Positions 1 through 6,822 are shown, numbered from the stretch's first letter. The stretch is 7,868 nt of DNA from JBBQTQ01 sp038213135 (GCA_038213135.1 JBBQTQ010000101.1:1-7868), one strand, 5' to 3'. Numbers and translations: made by a program. The notes: generated by a model from the sequence alone, not told the origin.

Positions 1-300
1 GAGACCGGGACGTCGTGGTCGATCGACCCCCCGAAACTGTCGTAGCTGAGTGAGTGCTTCCAGTTGGCGGCGCCTCCCGAACAGGAGATGACGCCGCCGA
101 ACGAGACCGGCACGCGCGGGCTCGTGCCGACGTGAATCCGCATCGCCGCGATCCGCCCACGAACCGGCTGGTCGACGACGAAGGAGCGCCGCGGTGCAAC
201 CGGCTCGTGCCGCTCGAAAGACGCGCTGCCAGTCGGCCGCGGCCGCTATGCCAGCGGTGACTCCGCTCGCCGCTAGGACAACCATGAGCCGCCCGCCCAT
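1..300 (-). pseudogene. Secreted protein gene, 5' part, frameshifted and cut by the window edge
   Basis: On the minus strand, ATG at 300 (or ATG at 285) opens a signal-peptide-like stretch, MVVLAASGVTAGIAAAADWQ, followed by RVF. That frame then turns into arginine-rich nonsense. From about 219 down to 1 the convincing protein lies in a neighbouring frame: ERHEPVAPRRSFVVDQPV, then a region including RIHVGTSPRVPVSFGG and SCSGGAANWKHSLSYDS, still open at the edge. This frame has a TAG at 246-248 and no start before ATG 143, so it needs the upstream segment. Removing one T from the TTT run (plus-strand AAA, 217-219) joins them as RVF-ERHEP. I read this as one exported protein carrying a one-base frameshift, either a real mutation or a sequencing error. 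The family is not recognised. A purine-rich GAGGGG lies just before ATG 300, too close to serve it well; ATG 285 may be the true start. Confidence 0.6.
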
Positions 301-322
301 CCCCTCGACTGTAATCGACCGC

Positions 323-350
323 GGGATAAATCGGCACAGAAACGCCACAA
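323..350 (-). promoter_or_regulatory. Weak candidate promoter for the minus-strand secreted gene
   Basis: The 82-base gap between the divergent genes (301-382) is less GC-rich than its surroundings. On the minus strand it holds TTGTGG (345-350), a 16-base spacer and TATCCC (323-328), about 23 bases before ATG 300. The -10 match is poor, so this is only a candidate. No clear plus-strand promoter was found, although GATAAA (325-330) and CACAAT (346-351) are AT-rich blocks. Confidence 0.2.
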
Positions 351-382
351 TCGAAGTACCGGCTGCGGCCTACGGTGGTTTC

Positions 383-667
383 GTGATGCGCCGAACCGGA
401 GTGTCCGATCGAGCCGCTAGTCTCCGCGCGGAGAGGAGGCTGGCAGCTCTGGACGAGGCTCATTTCGCCGAGATCGACGTCGCGATGCTCTACATAGAGG
501 AGGCTCGTTCGCGCGCAGAGCGGGCCGCAGAGGCCTTGCGACGCGCGGGTGCCGAGCCGCACCTCGTCGAGGCGGTCGAACAGGCCGAAGCGGAGATTTC
601 CAACGTGGCTCGGCGCCTGCGGCAGGGCACCCTCTTTGCGGTTCCGAAGGAGCAGCTGACCCTCTAG
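383..667 (+). CDS. Small charged helical protein upstream of the restriction enzyme
   Basis: A 94-residue protein read from GTG 383 (next codon ATG 386; GTG 401 is another option). The frame stays open back to 194, but that upstream part overlaps the divergent signal-peptide segment and looks non-coding, so I prefer the start near 383. The product is rich in Ala, Glu and Arg, with long helical, coiled-coil-like stretches such as EARSRAERAAEALRRAG and VEQAEAEISNVARRLRQ, and ends in TLFAVPKEQLTL. It has no cysteine pairs, membrane segment or clear helix-turn-helix. It stops 10 bases before the GTG of the type IIL enzyme, which has no Shine-Dalgarno of its own, so the two are probably co-transcribed and perhaps translationally coupled. 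A role linked to the enzyme is inferred from position only; no family is recognised. Confidence 0.6.
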   Translation: MMRRTGVSDRAASLRAERRLAALDEAHFAEIDVAMLYIEEARSRAERAAEALRRAGAEPHLVEAVEQAEAEISNVARRLRQGTLFAVPKEQLTL

Positions 668-677
668 CCTCCGCACT

Positions 678-3380
678 GTGCCTCTCGGCGAGGAGGAGAT
701 CCGCAGGCGTCTTGCCGAATTCGCTGCGCGGTGGGGCGGTTATCAAGGCTCGGAGCGAGCCGAAGCCCAGACATTTCTGAACGAGCTTCTCACCTGTTAC
801 GGCGTCGATCGCCAGGGTATCGGTGCTCGATTCGAGGAGCACGGGCCGGGTGGGTTCATGGATCTCTTCTGGCCCGGCACTTGCATCGTCGAGATGAAGC
901 GCCCGAGCGAAGCCGATCGGCTCGCGCAGCACCGCGAGCAGGCGCTCCGTTACTGGCAGCAAGCAGGAACACCGGCAGCGCCGGCTCCGAGGTACGTCGT
1001 TCTCTGTGCGTTCCACCGGTTCGAGATCTGGGAGCCGGGAGCGGTCTACACGGAGCCGCGTCAGACGCTTGACCTCGTCGAGCTGCCTGACAATCTCGAC
1101 GCGCTGAACTTCCTGCTCGGTCGAACGCCCATGTTCGGCGTGGGAGGGACGGAGCTGACCCGCGAGGCAGTTTCGCTCGTCACCGACCTTTACCAGCGAC
1201 TCAGGGAACGCGCCGCCGCCGACCTTGACGTCCTGCGGGACTTCGTCCTCCAGTCGGTCTGGTCGATGTTTGCGGAGGACCTCCACATGCTCCCGTCGCA
1301 TGTCTTCACTCGAGTCCTGCAGACACTGCGCGAAGACCCCTCGAGGTCAAGCGCGGACGACCTTGGTCGGCTCTTCGAATACCTCGCCACTCCCGGGGGA
1401 AGGCCCGAGCACGGTCTCTACTCGGGGACGCCTTACGCCAACGGATCCCTGTTTGTGCGCCCGGCTCGCGTGCATCTCGATCACGATGAGATCGAGCTCT
1501 TGGCTACGGCAGCCGAGCGATTCAACTGGCGGCGTGTCGAGCCGGCGATCTTCGGCTCGCTGCTCCAGGGGGCGCTCGGCCGCGAGCGGCAATGGGCGCT
1601 CGGTGCCCACTACACAGCCGAGGCGGACATCTTGAAAATCGTCCTGCCGACGATCGTCCAACCTTGGCGTGAGCGGATCTCCGAGTGCCGTACGCTGGCG
1701 GAGGCTGAGGCTGCCCAGCATGACCTCATGCACTACGTCGTGCTCGATCCGGCCTGCGGCTCGGGCAACTTCCTTTACGTCGCCTACCGCGAGCTGCGAC
1801 GGATTGAGGCCGAGCTTCGCCGCCGCGCAGCGGACATGCGTCGAAGCGGCGGACTGCGAGAGCAGCAGACGCTAGCTGTCTACTTCCCGTTGGCGAACAT
1901 GAAGGGGATCGAGCTTGACCCGTTCGCGGTGCAACTTGCGCGGGTAACGCTCTGGATGGGGCACAAGCTTGCGGTCGACGAGCTCGATCTGGACGAGAGC
2001 GTCCTACCGCTCGCGGATCTCTCAGAAATTCGCCGCGGAGATGCGCTGCGCTTGGACTGGCCGCGGGCCGACGCGATTATCGGGAACCCGCCCTACCACG
2101 GATCACAGCGCCTGAGGCGTGAGTTGGGAGACGAGTACGTCGATTGGCTTCGGTCCGAGTTCGGCATCGGTGTCAAGGATTACGCGGTCTACTGGTTCAG
2201 GAAAGCGCACGAACGGCTTGAATCCGATGGGCGGGCAGGCCTGGTCGCGACGAACTCAATCTCGCAGAACCGGAATCGCAAGGTGAGTCTTCAATGGATC
2301 TGTGACAACAAAGGAGTCATTGTCAACGCCGTCTCGACGCAGGACTGGTCAGGCGAAGCCGCGGTCGACGTGAGCATTGTCAACTGGATCCGTGACCCGG
2401 ATTCGCAACTCGCATCGGTTGTTCTCGACGGCGTAGCGGTTCCTGGCATCACACCAGCGTTGCGCCCCGAGGATGCTGACGTCGCGGTTGCGACAAGGCT
2501 CGGCGCCAATGAGGGACGCTCGTTTCAGGGTCCCCAGCCTGTCGGTGCTGGTTTCGTGCTGGCCATCGAAGAAGCGCACGAGCTTCTTCGGGTCGGTGGA
2601 GAAGGCTACCGGGAGGTGGTTCGGCCCTACTTGGTCGGCGACGATATTGCGAATGATCCGGCGCAGGCTCCCTCAAGGTTCATCATCGACTTCGGCCTAC
2701 GGACACTAGAAGAGGCAATGAGCTATCCGTTGGCGTTGGAGATGATTCGTGAGCGCGTCAAGCCGTTTCGAGATCAGAACCGACGACGCGTGCGGCGAGA
2801 GAAGTGGTGGTTGCTTGGCGAACTCGTGCCTGCGCTGCGGGCAGCGCTCGCGCCTCTCGAGAGATACGTAGGAGGGACGGCAACTGGTAAGCGCGTTCTT
2901 TTCTGCTGGTGCGACCCATGGACTTGCCCGAGCAACGCCATGAACGTCTTCGCATTCGCCGATGACAGCTCAATGGGGGTCCTATCTTCAGGCTTCCATC
3001 AGAGCTGGGCGCGGGCCCAGTCTTCCACCCTCGAAAATCGAATCCGCTACACGCCCACTTCCGCTTTCGAAACGTTCCCGTGGCCGCAGCCTGATGGGCC
3101 TCGACGCGAGGCACTCGCCGATGCATCTCGCCGGGTCATCGCTCGCCGCTCCGAGATCTGCGTCGAGCGGCAGATCGGGCTGACACAGCTTTACAACGAG
3201 GTGGACGATGGCGCGTACAGCGATCTCCGCGAGCTGCACGACGCCTTGGACGAGGCGGTCGCCGCCACCTATGGCTGGCCAGCGTCCGCTGCGCACGATC
3301 CCGCTGAGTCGAACCGGCGGCTTCTCGAGCTCAACCGCGAGATCGCAGCAGGACGCCTCGCGTACGATCCGTTCCGGTAA
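678..3380 (+). CDS. Type IIL (MmeI-like) restriction endonuclease and adenine methyltransferase, single chain
   Basis: A bifunctional enzyme of 900 residues, close to MmeI (about 920). The N-terminal nuclease region holds D62, E72 and K74 in the D-X9-E-X-K arrangement of MmeI, followed by the helical connector, with PYANGSLF near 252-259. The methylase domain starts with a motif X-like LGAHYTAE (308-315). It has SAM-binding motif I, LDPACGSGNF (356-365), and catalytic NPPY (470-473), which indicates N6-adenine methylation. The C-terminal recognition region ends in FETFPWP (797-803), a phrase typical of the family. In known type IIL enzymes one recognition domain serves both activities, one DNA strand is methylated and cleavage falls about 20 bases away. 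Specificity cannot be read here. GTG 678 is the only good start, because an in-frame TGA lies at 657-659. All motifs are intact, so it is probably active. Codons ending in A/T are commoner than in the next gene, hinting at acquisition. Confidence 0.93.
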   Translation: MPLGEEEIRRRLAEFAARWGGYQGSERAEAQTFLNELLTCYGVDRQGIGARFEEHGPGGFMDLFWPGTCIVEMKRPSEADRLAQHREQALRYWQQAGTPAAPAPRYVVLCAFHRFEIWEPGAVYTEPRQTLDLVELPDNLDALNFLLGRTPMFGVGGTELTREAVSLVTDLYQRLRERAAADLDVLRDFVLQSVWSMFAEDLHMLPSHVFTRVLQTLREDPSRSSADDLGRLFEYLATPGGRPEHGLYSGTPYANGSLFVRPARVHLDHDEIELLATAAERFNWRRVEPAIFGSLLQGALGRERQWALGAHYTAEADILKIVLPTIVQPWRERISECRTLAEAEAAQHDLMHYVVLDPACGSGNFLYVAYRELRRIEAELRRRAADMRRSGGLREQQTLAVYFPLANMKGIELDPFAVQLARVTLWMGHKLAVDELDLDESVLPLADLSEIRRGDALRLDWPRADAIIGNPPYHGSQRLRRELGDEYVDWLRSEFGIGVKDYAVYWFRKAHERLESDGRAGLVATNSISQNRNRKVSLQWICDNKGVIVNAVSTQDWSGEAAVDVSIVNWIRDPDSQLASVVLDGVAVPGITPALRPEDADVAVATRLGANEGRSFQGPQPVGAGFVLAIEEAHELLRVGGEGYREVVRPYLVGDDIANDPAQAPSRFIIDFGLRTLEEAMSYPLALEMIRERVKPFRDQNRRRVRREKWWLLGELVPALRAALAPLERYVGGTATGKRVLFCWCDPWTCPSNAMNVFAFADDSSMGVLSSGFHQSWARAQSSTLENRIRYTPTSAFETFPWPQPDGPRREALADASRRVIARRSEICVERQIGLTQLYNEVDDGAYSDLRELHDALDEAVAATYGWPASAAHDPAESNRRLLELNREIAAGRLAYDPFR

Positions 3381-4561
3381 TGCCCTGGGACCAGCTGACC
3401 GACGAGCAGCGGGAGCTCCGCGACCTCGTCCGCACGCTGGCGCGCGAACGGATCGCGCCACGCGCGGCCGAGATCGACGAGAGCCATGAGTTTCCCTGGG
3501 ACGTCGTCGAGCTCTACCGCGAGCACGAGCTCTTCGGACTGCTCTTCGACGAGGAGTGGGGCGGCACGGGCACCGGCACCCTGCTCGCGCTCGTCGCGAT
3601 CGAGGAGGTCTCGAAGGTCTGCGCGACAAGTGGACTGATCCTTGCCGTCCAGGAGCTCGGCTCGCTCGGCCTGAAGCTCGCCGGCTCGCAGGAGCAGAAG
3701 GAGCGCTACCTGCCGCGGCTCGCATCAGGCGAGTTCCTCGCCGCCTACGCGCTCACGGAGGCCGGTTCGGGCTCGGACTCCGCTGCGATGCGGACGACCG
3801 CGCGGCTCGAAGGGGACGAGTACGTCCTCAACGGCGGCAAGCGCTTCATCACGAACGCCGGGGTCGCGAGCCTCTACACCGTCTTCGCCAAAACCGATCC
3901 CGAGGCGGGTCATTCGGGGATCTCCGCGTTCGTGGTCGAGGCCGACTCGCCCGGCTTCGAGGTCGCGCGCCTCGAGCCGAAGATGGGCATCTCGGGCTCG
4001 ACGACGGGTGAGCTGACCTTCGACGACTGCCGCGTCCCCGCCGCGAACCTGCTCGGCGAGGAGGGCGAGGGCTTCCGGATCGCGATGCGGATCCTCGACC
4101 GCTCACGGCCGGGAGTGGCCGCGCAGGGCCTCGGCATCGCCCAGGGCGCGACGGACTATGCCCTCGAGTACGCGAAGACCCGCGAGACGATGGGCAAGCC
4201 GATCGCGGAGCATCAGCTGATCGCCGCCAAGCTCGCCGACATGGAGACGAAATGCGAGGCCGCCCGCGGGCTCCTCTACCGGTTCGGCCAGATGGTCGAC
4301 GAGGGCGCGCCGGACGCCGAGCTGACGAAGGCCTCCGCGATGGCGAAGCTCCATTGCACCGACGTCGCGATGGAGGTCACGACCGACGCCGTCCAGGTGC
4401 TCGGCGGCTACGGGTACATCAAGGAGTACCCGCTCGAGCGGATGATGCGCGACGCCAAGATCACCCAGATCTACGAGGGCACGAACGAGATCCAGCGCCT
4501 CGTGATCGCACGCGAGATGCTCAAGGAGCAGCGCGCGTTTCTGTTGGCCGGCGTTTCCTAG
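3380..4561 (+). CDS. Acyl-CoA dehydrogenase (FAD-dependent)
   Basis: A full-length 393-residue acyl-CoA dehydrogenase that makes the trans-2,3 double bond in acyl-CoA thioesters, passing electrons through FAD to electron-transfer flavoprotein. The order is as in the family: an N-terminal helical domain (LTDEQRELRDLVRTLARE), a central beta-barrel with signature ALTEAGSGSD (124-133), and a C-terminal helical domain with QVLGGYGYIKEYPLERMMRD. The catalytic base is probably E366 in IYEGTNEIQR, the position used by short-chain and butyryl-type enzymes. Exact substrate length is not decidable; short or branched chains are likely from this Glu position. The ATG overlaps the stop of the restriction gene in TAATG and there is no Shine-Dalgarno, so translation may be coupled. 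Strong C/G bias at third positions suggests a resident core gene. Its TAG shares bases with the stop of the convergent gene. Confidence 0.96.
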   Translation: MPWDQLTDEQRELRDLVRTLARERIAPRAAEIDESHEFPWDVVELYREHELFGLLFDEEWGGTGTGTLLALVAIEEVSKVCATSGLILAVQELGSLGLKLAGSQEQKERYLPRLASGEFLAAYALTEAGSGSDSAAMRTTARLEGDEYVLNGGKRFITNAGVASLYTVFAKTDPEAGHSGISAFVVEADSPGFEVARLEPKMGISGSTTGELTFDDCRVPAANLLGEEGEGFRIAMRILDRSRPGVAAQGLGIAQGATDYALEYAKTRETMGKPIAEHQLIAAKLADMETKCEAARGLLYRFGQMVDEGAPDAELTKASAMAKLHCTDVAMEVTTDAVQVLGGYGYIKEYPLERMMRDAKITQIYEGTNEIQRLVIAREMLKEQRAFLLAGVS

Positions 4562-5679
4562 CCCGATGACCTAAACGCGAGCGGGAGCTCGCGCCCGCCT
4601 GGGCGGCCCGCGAATCGACTGCCGACCACCGTGCAGTTCGCGCTGTCCGAGCAGCCGAGGGCGAGCGAGTCGACCACGCCCGGGATCGGCAGCGCAGCGG
4701 GGGTCCATCGCCTGCCGTCCCAGGTCGCGGCGAGCGCGCCACCCCCCGCGGAGAGATCCCCCGGAAACCCGACGACCGTGCACGCGGAGCCCGACGAGCA
4801 GAAGACACCGCTCAAAAACGGCTTACGGAAGCCCAGAACGGGCAGTGCCGGCAGGCGCGTCCAGCCGACGCCGTTCCAGTGCAGAGCGAGCGATGCGTCC
4901 GGCGCACCGCCGACCGCCAAGCAGTCGCCGACACGCGGACACGAGACAGCCGCGAGGAGGGGCTGGAGGTTTGCGGTGTGGACCGTTGGGGGCCGCTGCG
5001 GACTCCAGGCTCGGCCGTTCCACATCTCCGCAAACGGACGTGAGTGGCGCCCGATTCGGTCGGTGAACTCCTGGCCGACGGCGACGCAGCGCGAGCTCGC
5101 AGGACACGCGACGGCGGTCAGTCTCGTGAGGAACGGTCCGGGCGCCGGCGGCGTCGTGACGCTCCATGCGCGTCCGTTCCAGCGCTCGACGAGCGGGCCA
5201 TCGAAGTTCGTGCTCCGGCTGTAGTCGCCGACCGCGACGCAGGCTCGTGGCGACCGGCACGTCACCCCGCCCAGCTCCACGATGCTCAGGGGGCCGAGCC
5301 CGTGCGGGTCAGGTATCGGTGTCACGCGCCAGCGCCGTCCGTTCCAGACCTCGGCAAAGCCGGCAGGAGAGCCACCGCTGCCAGGGCGGACCTCGGAGCC
5401 GACCGCAACGCAGAAGGACGGCGAGGTGCAGGCGACGCCGTTCAGGTAGGAGAAGGCGGCGCGGGTGATCTTCGACAGTGCCCAGCGCCGGCCGTTCCAG
5501 CTCTCGGTCAGCGCGCCCCCGTGACTGCCCGACGTCAGTCCCACCGCCATGCAAAAAACCCGGGTCGGACACGCGACCCCCCGCAGACTGCCGCCTCCGG
5601 CCGGCACCGACGGTGACTGCGCGATCCAGGTGGTCGCTGCCGCCGCGACCGCGAGGGCGAAGACAGCGGGCGACCTCAT
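4558..5679 (-). CDS. Secreted seven-repeat beta-propeller-like protein (C-x5-C / WNGxxW repeats)
   Basis: A 373-residue exported protein. Residues 1-16 form a signal peptide (MRSPAVFALAVAAAA), with cleavage probably just before TTWIAQSPSVP. The rest is seven repeats of 46-57 residues. Each has a GVxC-x5-C-xAVG core with cysteine pairs at 37/43, 84/90, 141/147, 192/198, 247/253, 294/300 and 343/349. In repeats 1-6 a WNGRRW-like strand follows (61-66, 112-117, 167-172, 220-225, 268-273, 320-325). Repeat 7 lacks that strand, and the mature N-terminus supplies a Trp-bearing one, which fits ring closure of a seven-bladed propeller. The cysteines probably pair within each blade outside the cell. 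Similar repeat proteins occur in actinobacteria without an assigned function; binding is a guess. ATG 5679 follows the upstream gene's stop by five bases; longer reading to 5829 overlaps that gene and is not coding in style. Confidence 0.85.
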   Translation of the reverse strand: MRSPAVFALAVAAAATTWIAQSPSVPAGGGSLRGVACPTRVFCMAVGLTSGSHGGALTESWNGRRWALSKITRAAFSYLNGVACTSPSFCVAVGSEVRPGSGGSPAGFAEVWNGRRWRVTPIPDPHGLGPLSIVELGGVTCRSPRACVAVGDYSRSTNFDGPLVERWNGRAWSVTTPPAPGPFLTRLTAVACPASSRCVAVGQEFTDRIGRHSRPFAEMWNGRAWSPQRPPTVHTANLQPLLAAVSCPRVGDCLAVGGAPDASLALHWNGVGWTRLPALPVLGFRKPFLSGVFCSSGSACTVVGFPGDLSAGGGALAATWDGRRWTPAALPIPGVVDSLALGCSDSANCTVVGSRFAGRPGGRELPLAFRSSG

Positions 5680-5684
5680 CGCGG

Positions 5685-6281
5685 CTACTGATCCGTCTGC
5701 TTCAACGCCAGGTCGATCCCGGCCGCGGTCGCGAGCATCACCTTCCGCATCTCCGGCGAGACCTGCCCGCTGACGTTGAAGACGTAGTTGTCGGCGGTCG
5801 TGAAGCCTTCCTTCAGGATCCCGGCCCACTTCTTCGTGATCCGCCCGACCTCGGCGCCGGTGGTGTCCTCGATCCGGAAGTCCCAGGCGCGCCAGTTCTC
5901 GCCCTGCACCTTGCCCATCGCCTCGCCGCTCGCGGACGTGATGTCGAAGCGGAGCTTGCCGATGACGTTGTGCTGCTTGATCGTGCCGACCTGCTGGCCT
6001 GTCGCGTCGTGCACCTCGACGCGTGACTTGAAGATCGCTCGAGGCCGAACGAGGCCGAGCGCCTTCGAGCCGTCCTGCTCGTAGACGTCGAGCTTGTGCG
6101 TGAAGAACTGGTCCCAGTGGGTGAGCGCGCGCATCAGCTTCTTGAAGACGTTCTGGCCGACCTCGCGGATCGAGCCGACCTGCTGGCCGTTCTCGTCGAG
6201 GATCTTGTACTCGTCGGTGATCTCGATGAGCTTTGCCTTCTGGTTGATCACCAGCGTGTTGTGATCCAGCAGCCCGGGCAC
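5685..6281 (-). CDS. Scramblase/LURP-one-like (tubby-fold) protein
   Basis: A 198-residue protein of the phospholipid scramblase / LURP-one-related type: a closed beta-barrel made of repeated strand-turn units around a C-terminal hydrophobic helix. Visible units are KLIEITDEYKILDENGQQVG (17-36), DVYEQDGSKALG, VEVHDATGQQVGTIKQ, FDITSASGEAMGKV and FRIEDTTGAEVGRITKKW. After them comes FTTADNY, and then the helix MRKVMLATAAGIDLALKQ (178-195). No signal peptide is present, so it is cytoplasmic or bound to the inner membrane face. The bacterial members have no settled biochemical role; lipid scrambling is not established for them. The start is GTG 6281, preceded by AAGGGGG at the right distance; the frame is open to 6614 but overlaps the divergent SHOCT gene. 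It probably forms an operon with the propeller gene, five bases downstream. Confidence 0.85.
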   Translation of the reverse strand: MPGLLDHNTLVINQKAKLIEITDEYKILDENGQQVGSIREVGQNVFKKLMRALTHWDQFFTHKLDVYEQDGSKALGLVRPRAIFKSRVEVHDATGQQVGTIKQHNVIGKLRFDITSASGEAMGKVQGENWRAWDFRIEDTTGAEVGRITKKWAGILKEGFTTADNYVFNVSGQVSPEMRKVMLATAAGIDLALKQTDQ

Positions 6282-6285
6282 TGCA

Positions 6286-6292
6286 ACCCCCT
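6286..6292 (-). promoter_or_regulatory. Ribosome binding site deciding the scramblase-like gene start
   Basis: Read on the minus strand this is AAGGGGG, separated by four bases (TTGC) plus one A from GTG 6281. It is one of the two good Shine-Dalgarno sites in the window. It selects GTG 6281 over the 333-base upstream extension of the open frame. Confidence 0.6.
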
Positions 6293-6303
6293 TGTCGTTT
6301 TGC

Positions 6304-6320
6304 CTACGGCCGGAGCGTAG
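6304..6320. promoter_or_regulatory. Inverted repeat in the divergent promoter region
   Basis: CTACG (6304-6308) and CGTAG (6316-6320) form a five-base inverted repeat with a seven-base centre. It sits in the 63-base gap (6282-6344) between the divergent scramblase-like and SHOCT genes, where promoters for both must lie. It is short enough to be chance; an operator role is a guess. No good -35/-10 pair stands out in the gap. Confidence 0.2.
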
Positions 6321-6344
6321 CGCTGTCACGCGGGCTGGGCCACG

Positions 6345-6438
6345 ATGGGCCTGTTCACGAAGTCGACCAAGGTAGCCGACGATCTGGTCGACCCGGCACA
6401 GAGGAACGGCGACCGTCGAGACGGCCCGCATCGCCGGG
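6345..6438 (+). other. Out-of-frame 5' end of the SHOCT-domain gene
   Basis: ATG 6345 starts MGLFTKSTKVADDLVDP, the kind of N-terminus seen in small actinobacterial SHOCT proteins, and then the frame degenerates to arginine-rich text. The body's frame, followed upstream, reads RGTATVETARIAGVAMEY from about 6400 and meets TAG at 6373-6375. The two halves would join between about 6394 and 6408 with a net shift of one extra (or two missing) bases. Adding a G to the GG at 6395-6396 and another at 6403-6404 would give VDPGTEGTATVETARIAG. I read this as the true start of the next feature, disrupted by mutation or sequencing error. Confidence 0.55.
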
Positions 6439-6822
6439 GTGGCCATGGAGTACTTCATGAGCGGTGGCAGCGTCCCGCCGGTGATGGTCGATCCCGACAG
6501 CGATCGCATCGCCGTCGACTGGGACGGCTCGTTCCAGCAGGGGACGGTGGCCGACATGGCCGCCGCCAACCCGATGATCGCTGCCGCGATGAAGGGAGCC
6601 GGCCTCGACGTCAATCAGATCGCGCAGATGCAGAGCGCCGCGATCGCGGCCGGCCAGACGCCGAGCAGCGTCTTCATCGGCGGGCAGATGGTCGGCACGC
6701 CACGCGCCGCTCCGGCCGTCGATCCGATCGAGCAGCTGAAGAAGCTGGGCGAGCTGCGCGCCTCAGGGGTGCTCACCGAAGCAGAGTTCGAGGCCCAGAA
6801 GGCCAAGCTCCTCGCGCAGTAG
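6439..6822 (+). CDS. SHOCT-domain protein
   Basis: Read from GTG 6439 (ATG 6445 is the next choice), this gives 127 residues. The C-terminal part, DPIEQLKKLGELRASGVLTE and on to residue 127 (95-127), is a SHOCT domain, a short helical module found at the ends of many bacterial proteins, thought to mediate oligomerisation. Before it lies a region of about 90 residues with many Met, Ala and Gly (AAANPMIAAAMKGAGLDVNQ, 41-60) and VDWDGSF, for which I know no function. There is no membrane segment. No Shine-Dalgarno precedes GTG 6439, which agrees with the view that the natural start is ATG 6345 in another frame. The gene is divergent from the scramblase-like gene and convergent with the secreted-protein gene, nine bases away; a hairpin covers its stop codon. 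Confidence 0.75.
   Translation: MAMEYFMSGGSVPPVMVDPDSDRIAVDWDGSFQQGTVADMAAANPMIAAAMKGAGLDVNQIAQMQSAAIAAGQTPSSVFIGGQMVGTPRAAPAVDPIEQLKKLGELRASGVLTEAEFEAQKAKLLAQ

Noticed and set aside
194..382. Upstream extension of the small helical gene from ATG 194
   Set aside because: It overlaps the divergent signal-peptide segment and reads as low-complexity basic sequence; the helical, protein-like part begins near 383.
417..1301. Long minus-strand open frame of 294 codons
   Set aside because: It lies opposite the small gene and the restriction enzyme, is Arg/Pro-rich without recognisable motifs, and is a shadow of GC-rich codons.
2988..3725. Minus-strand open frame of 245 codons
   Set aside because: It is opposite the restriction enzyme end and dehydrogenase start, and its second half is almost all Arg, Ala, Ser and Pro. 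Both plus-strand genes have clear family motifs.
4741..5600. Recurring GCCGTTCCA-type DNA words as possible non-coding repeats
   Set aside because: They are the reverse complements of codons for the WNGxxW protein repeats, so the protein repeat explains them; no CRISPR-like spacing is present.
4631..5616. Plus-strand open frames across the propeller gene
   Set aside because: The minus-strand frame has a signal peptide and seven regular repeats; the plus frames only mirror them.
5680..5829. Extension of the propeller gene upstream of ATG 5679
   Set aside because: It overlaps the scramblase-like coding region and is charged, whereas ATG 5679 starts a normal signal peptide.
6282..6614. Extension of the scramblase-like gene to ATG 6614
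   Set aside because: It covers the divergent SHOCT gene in antisense, and a strong Shine-Dalgarno points to GTG 6281.
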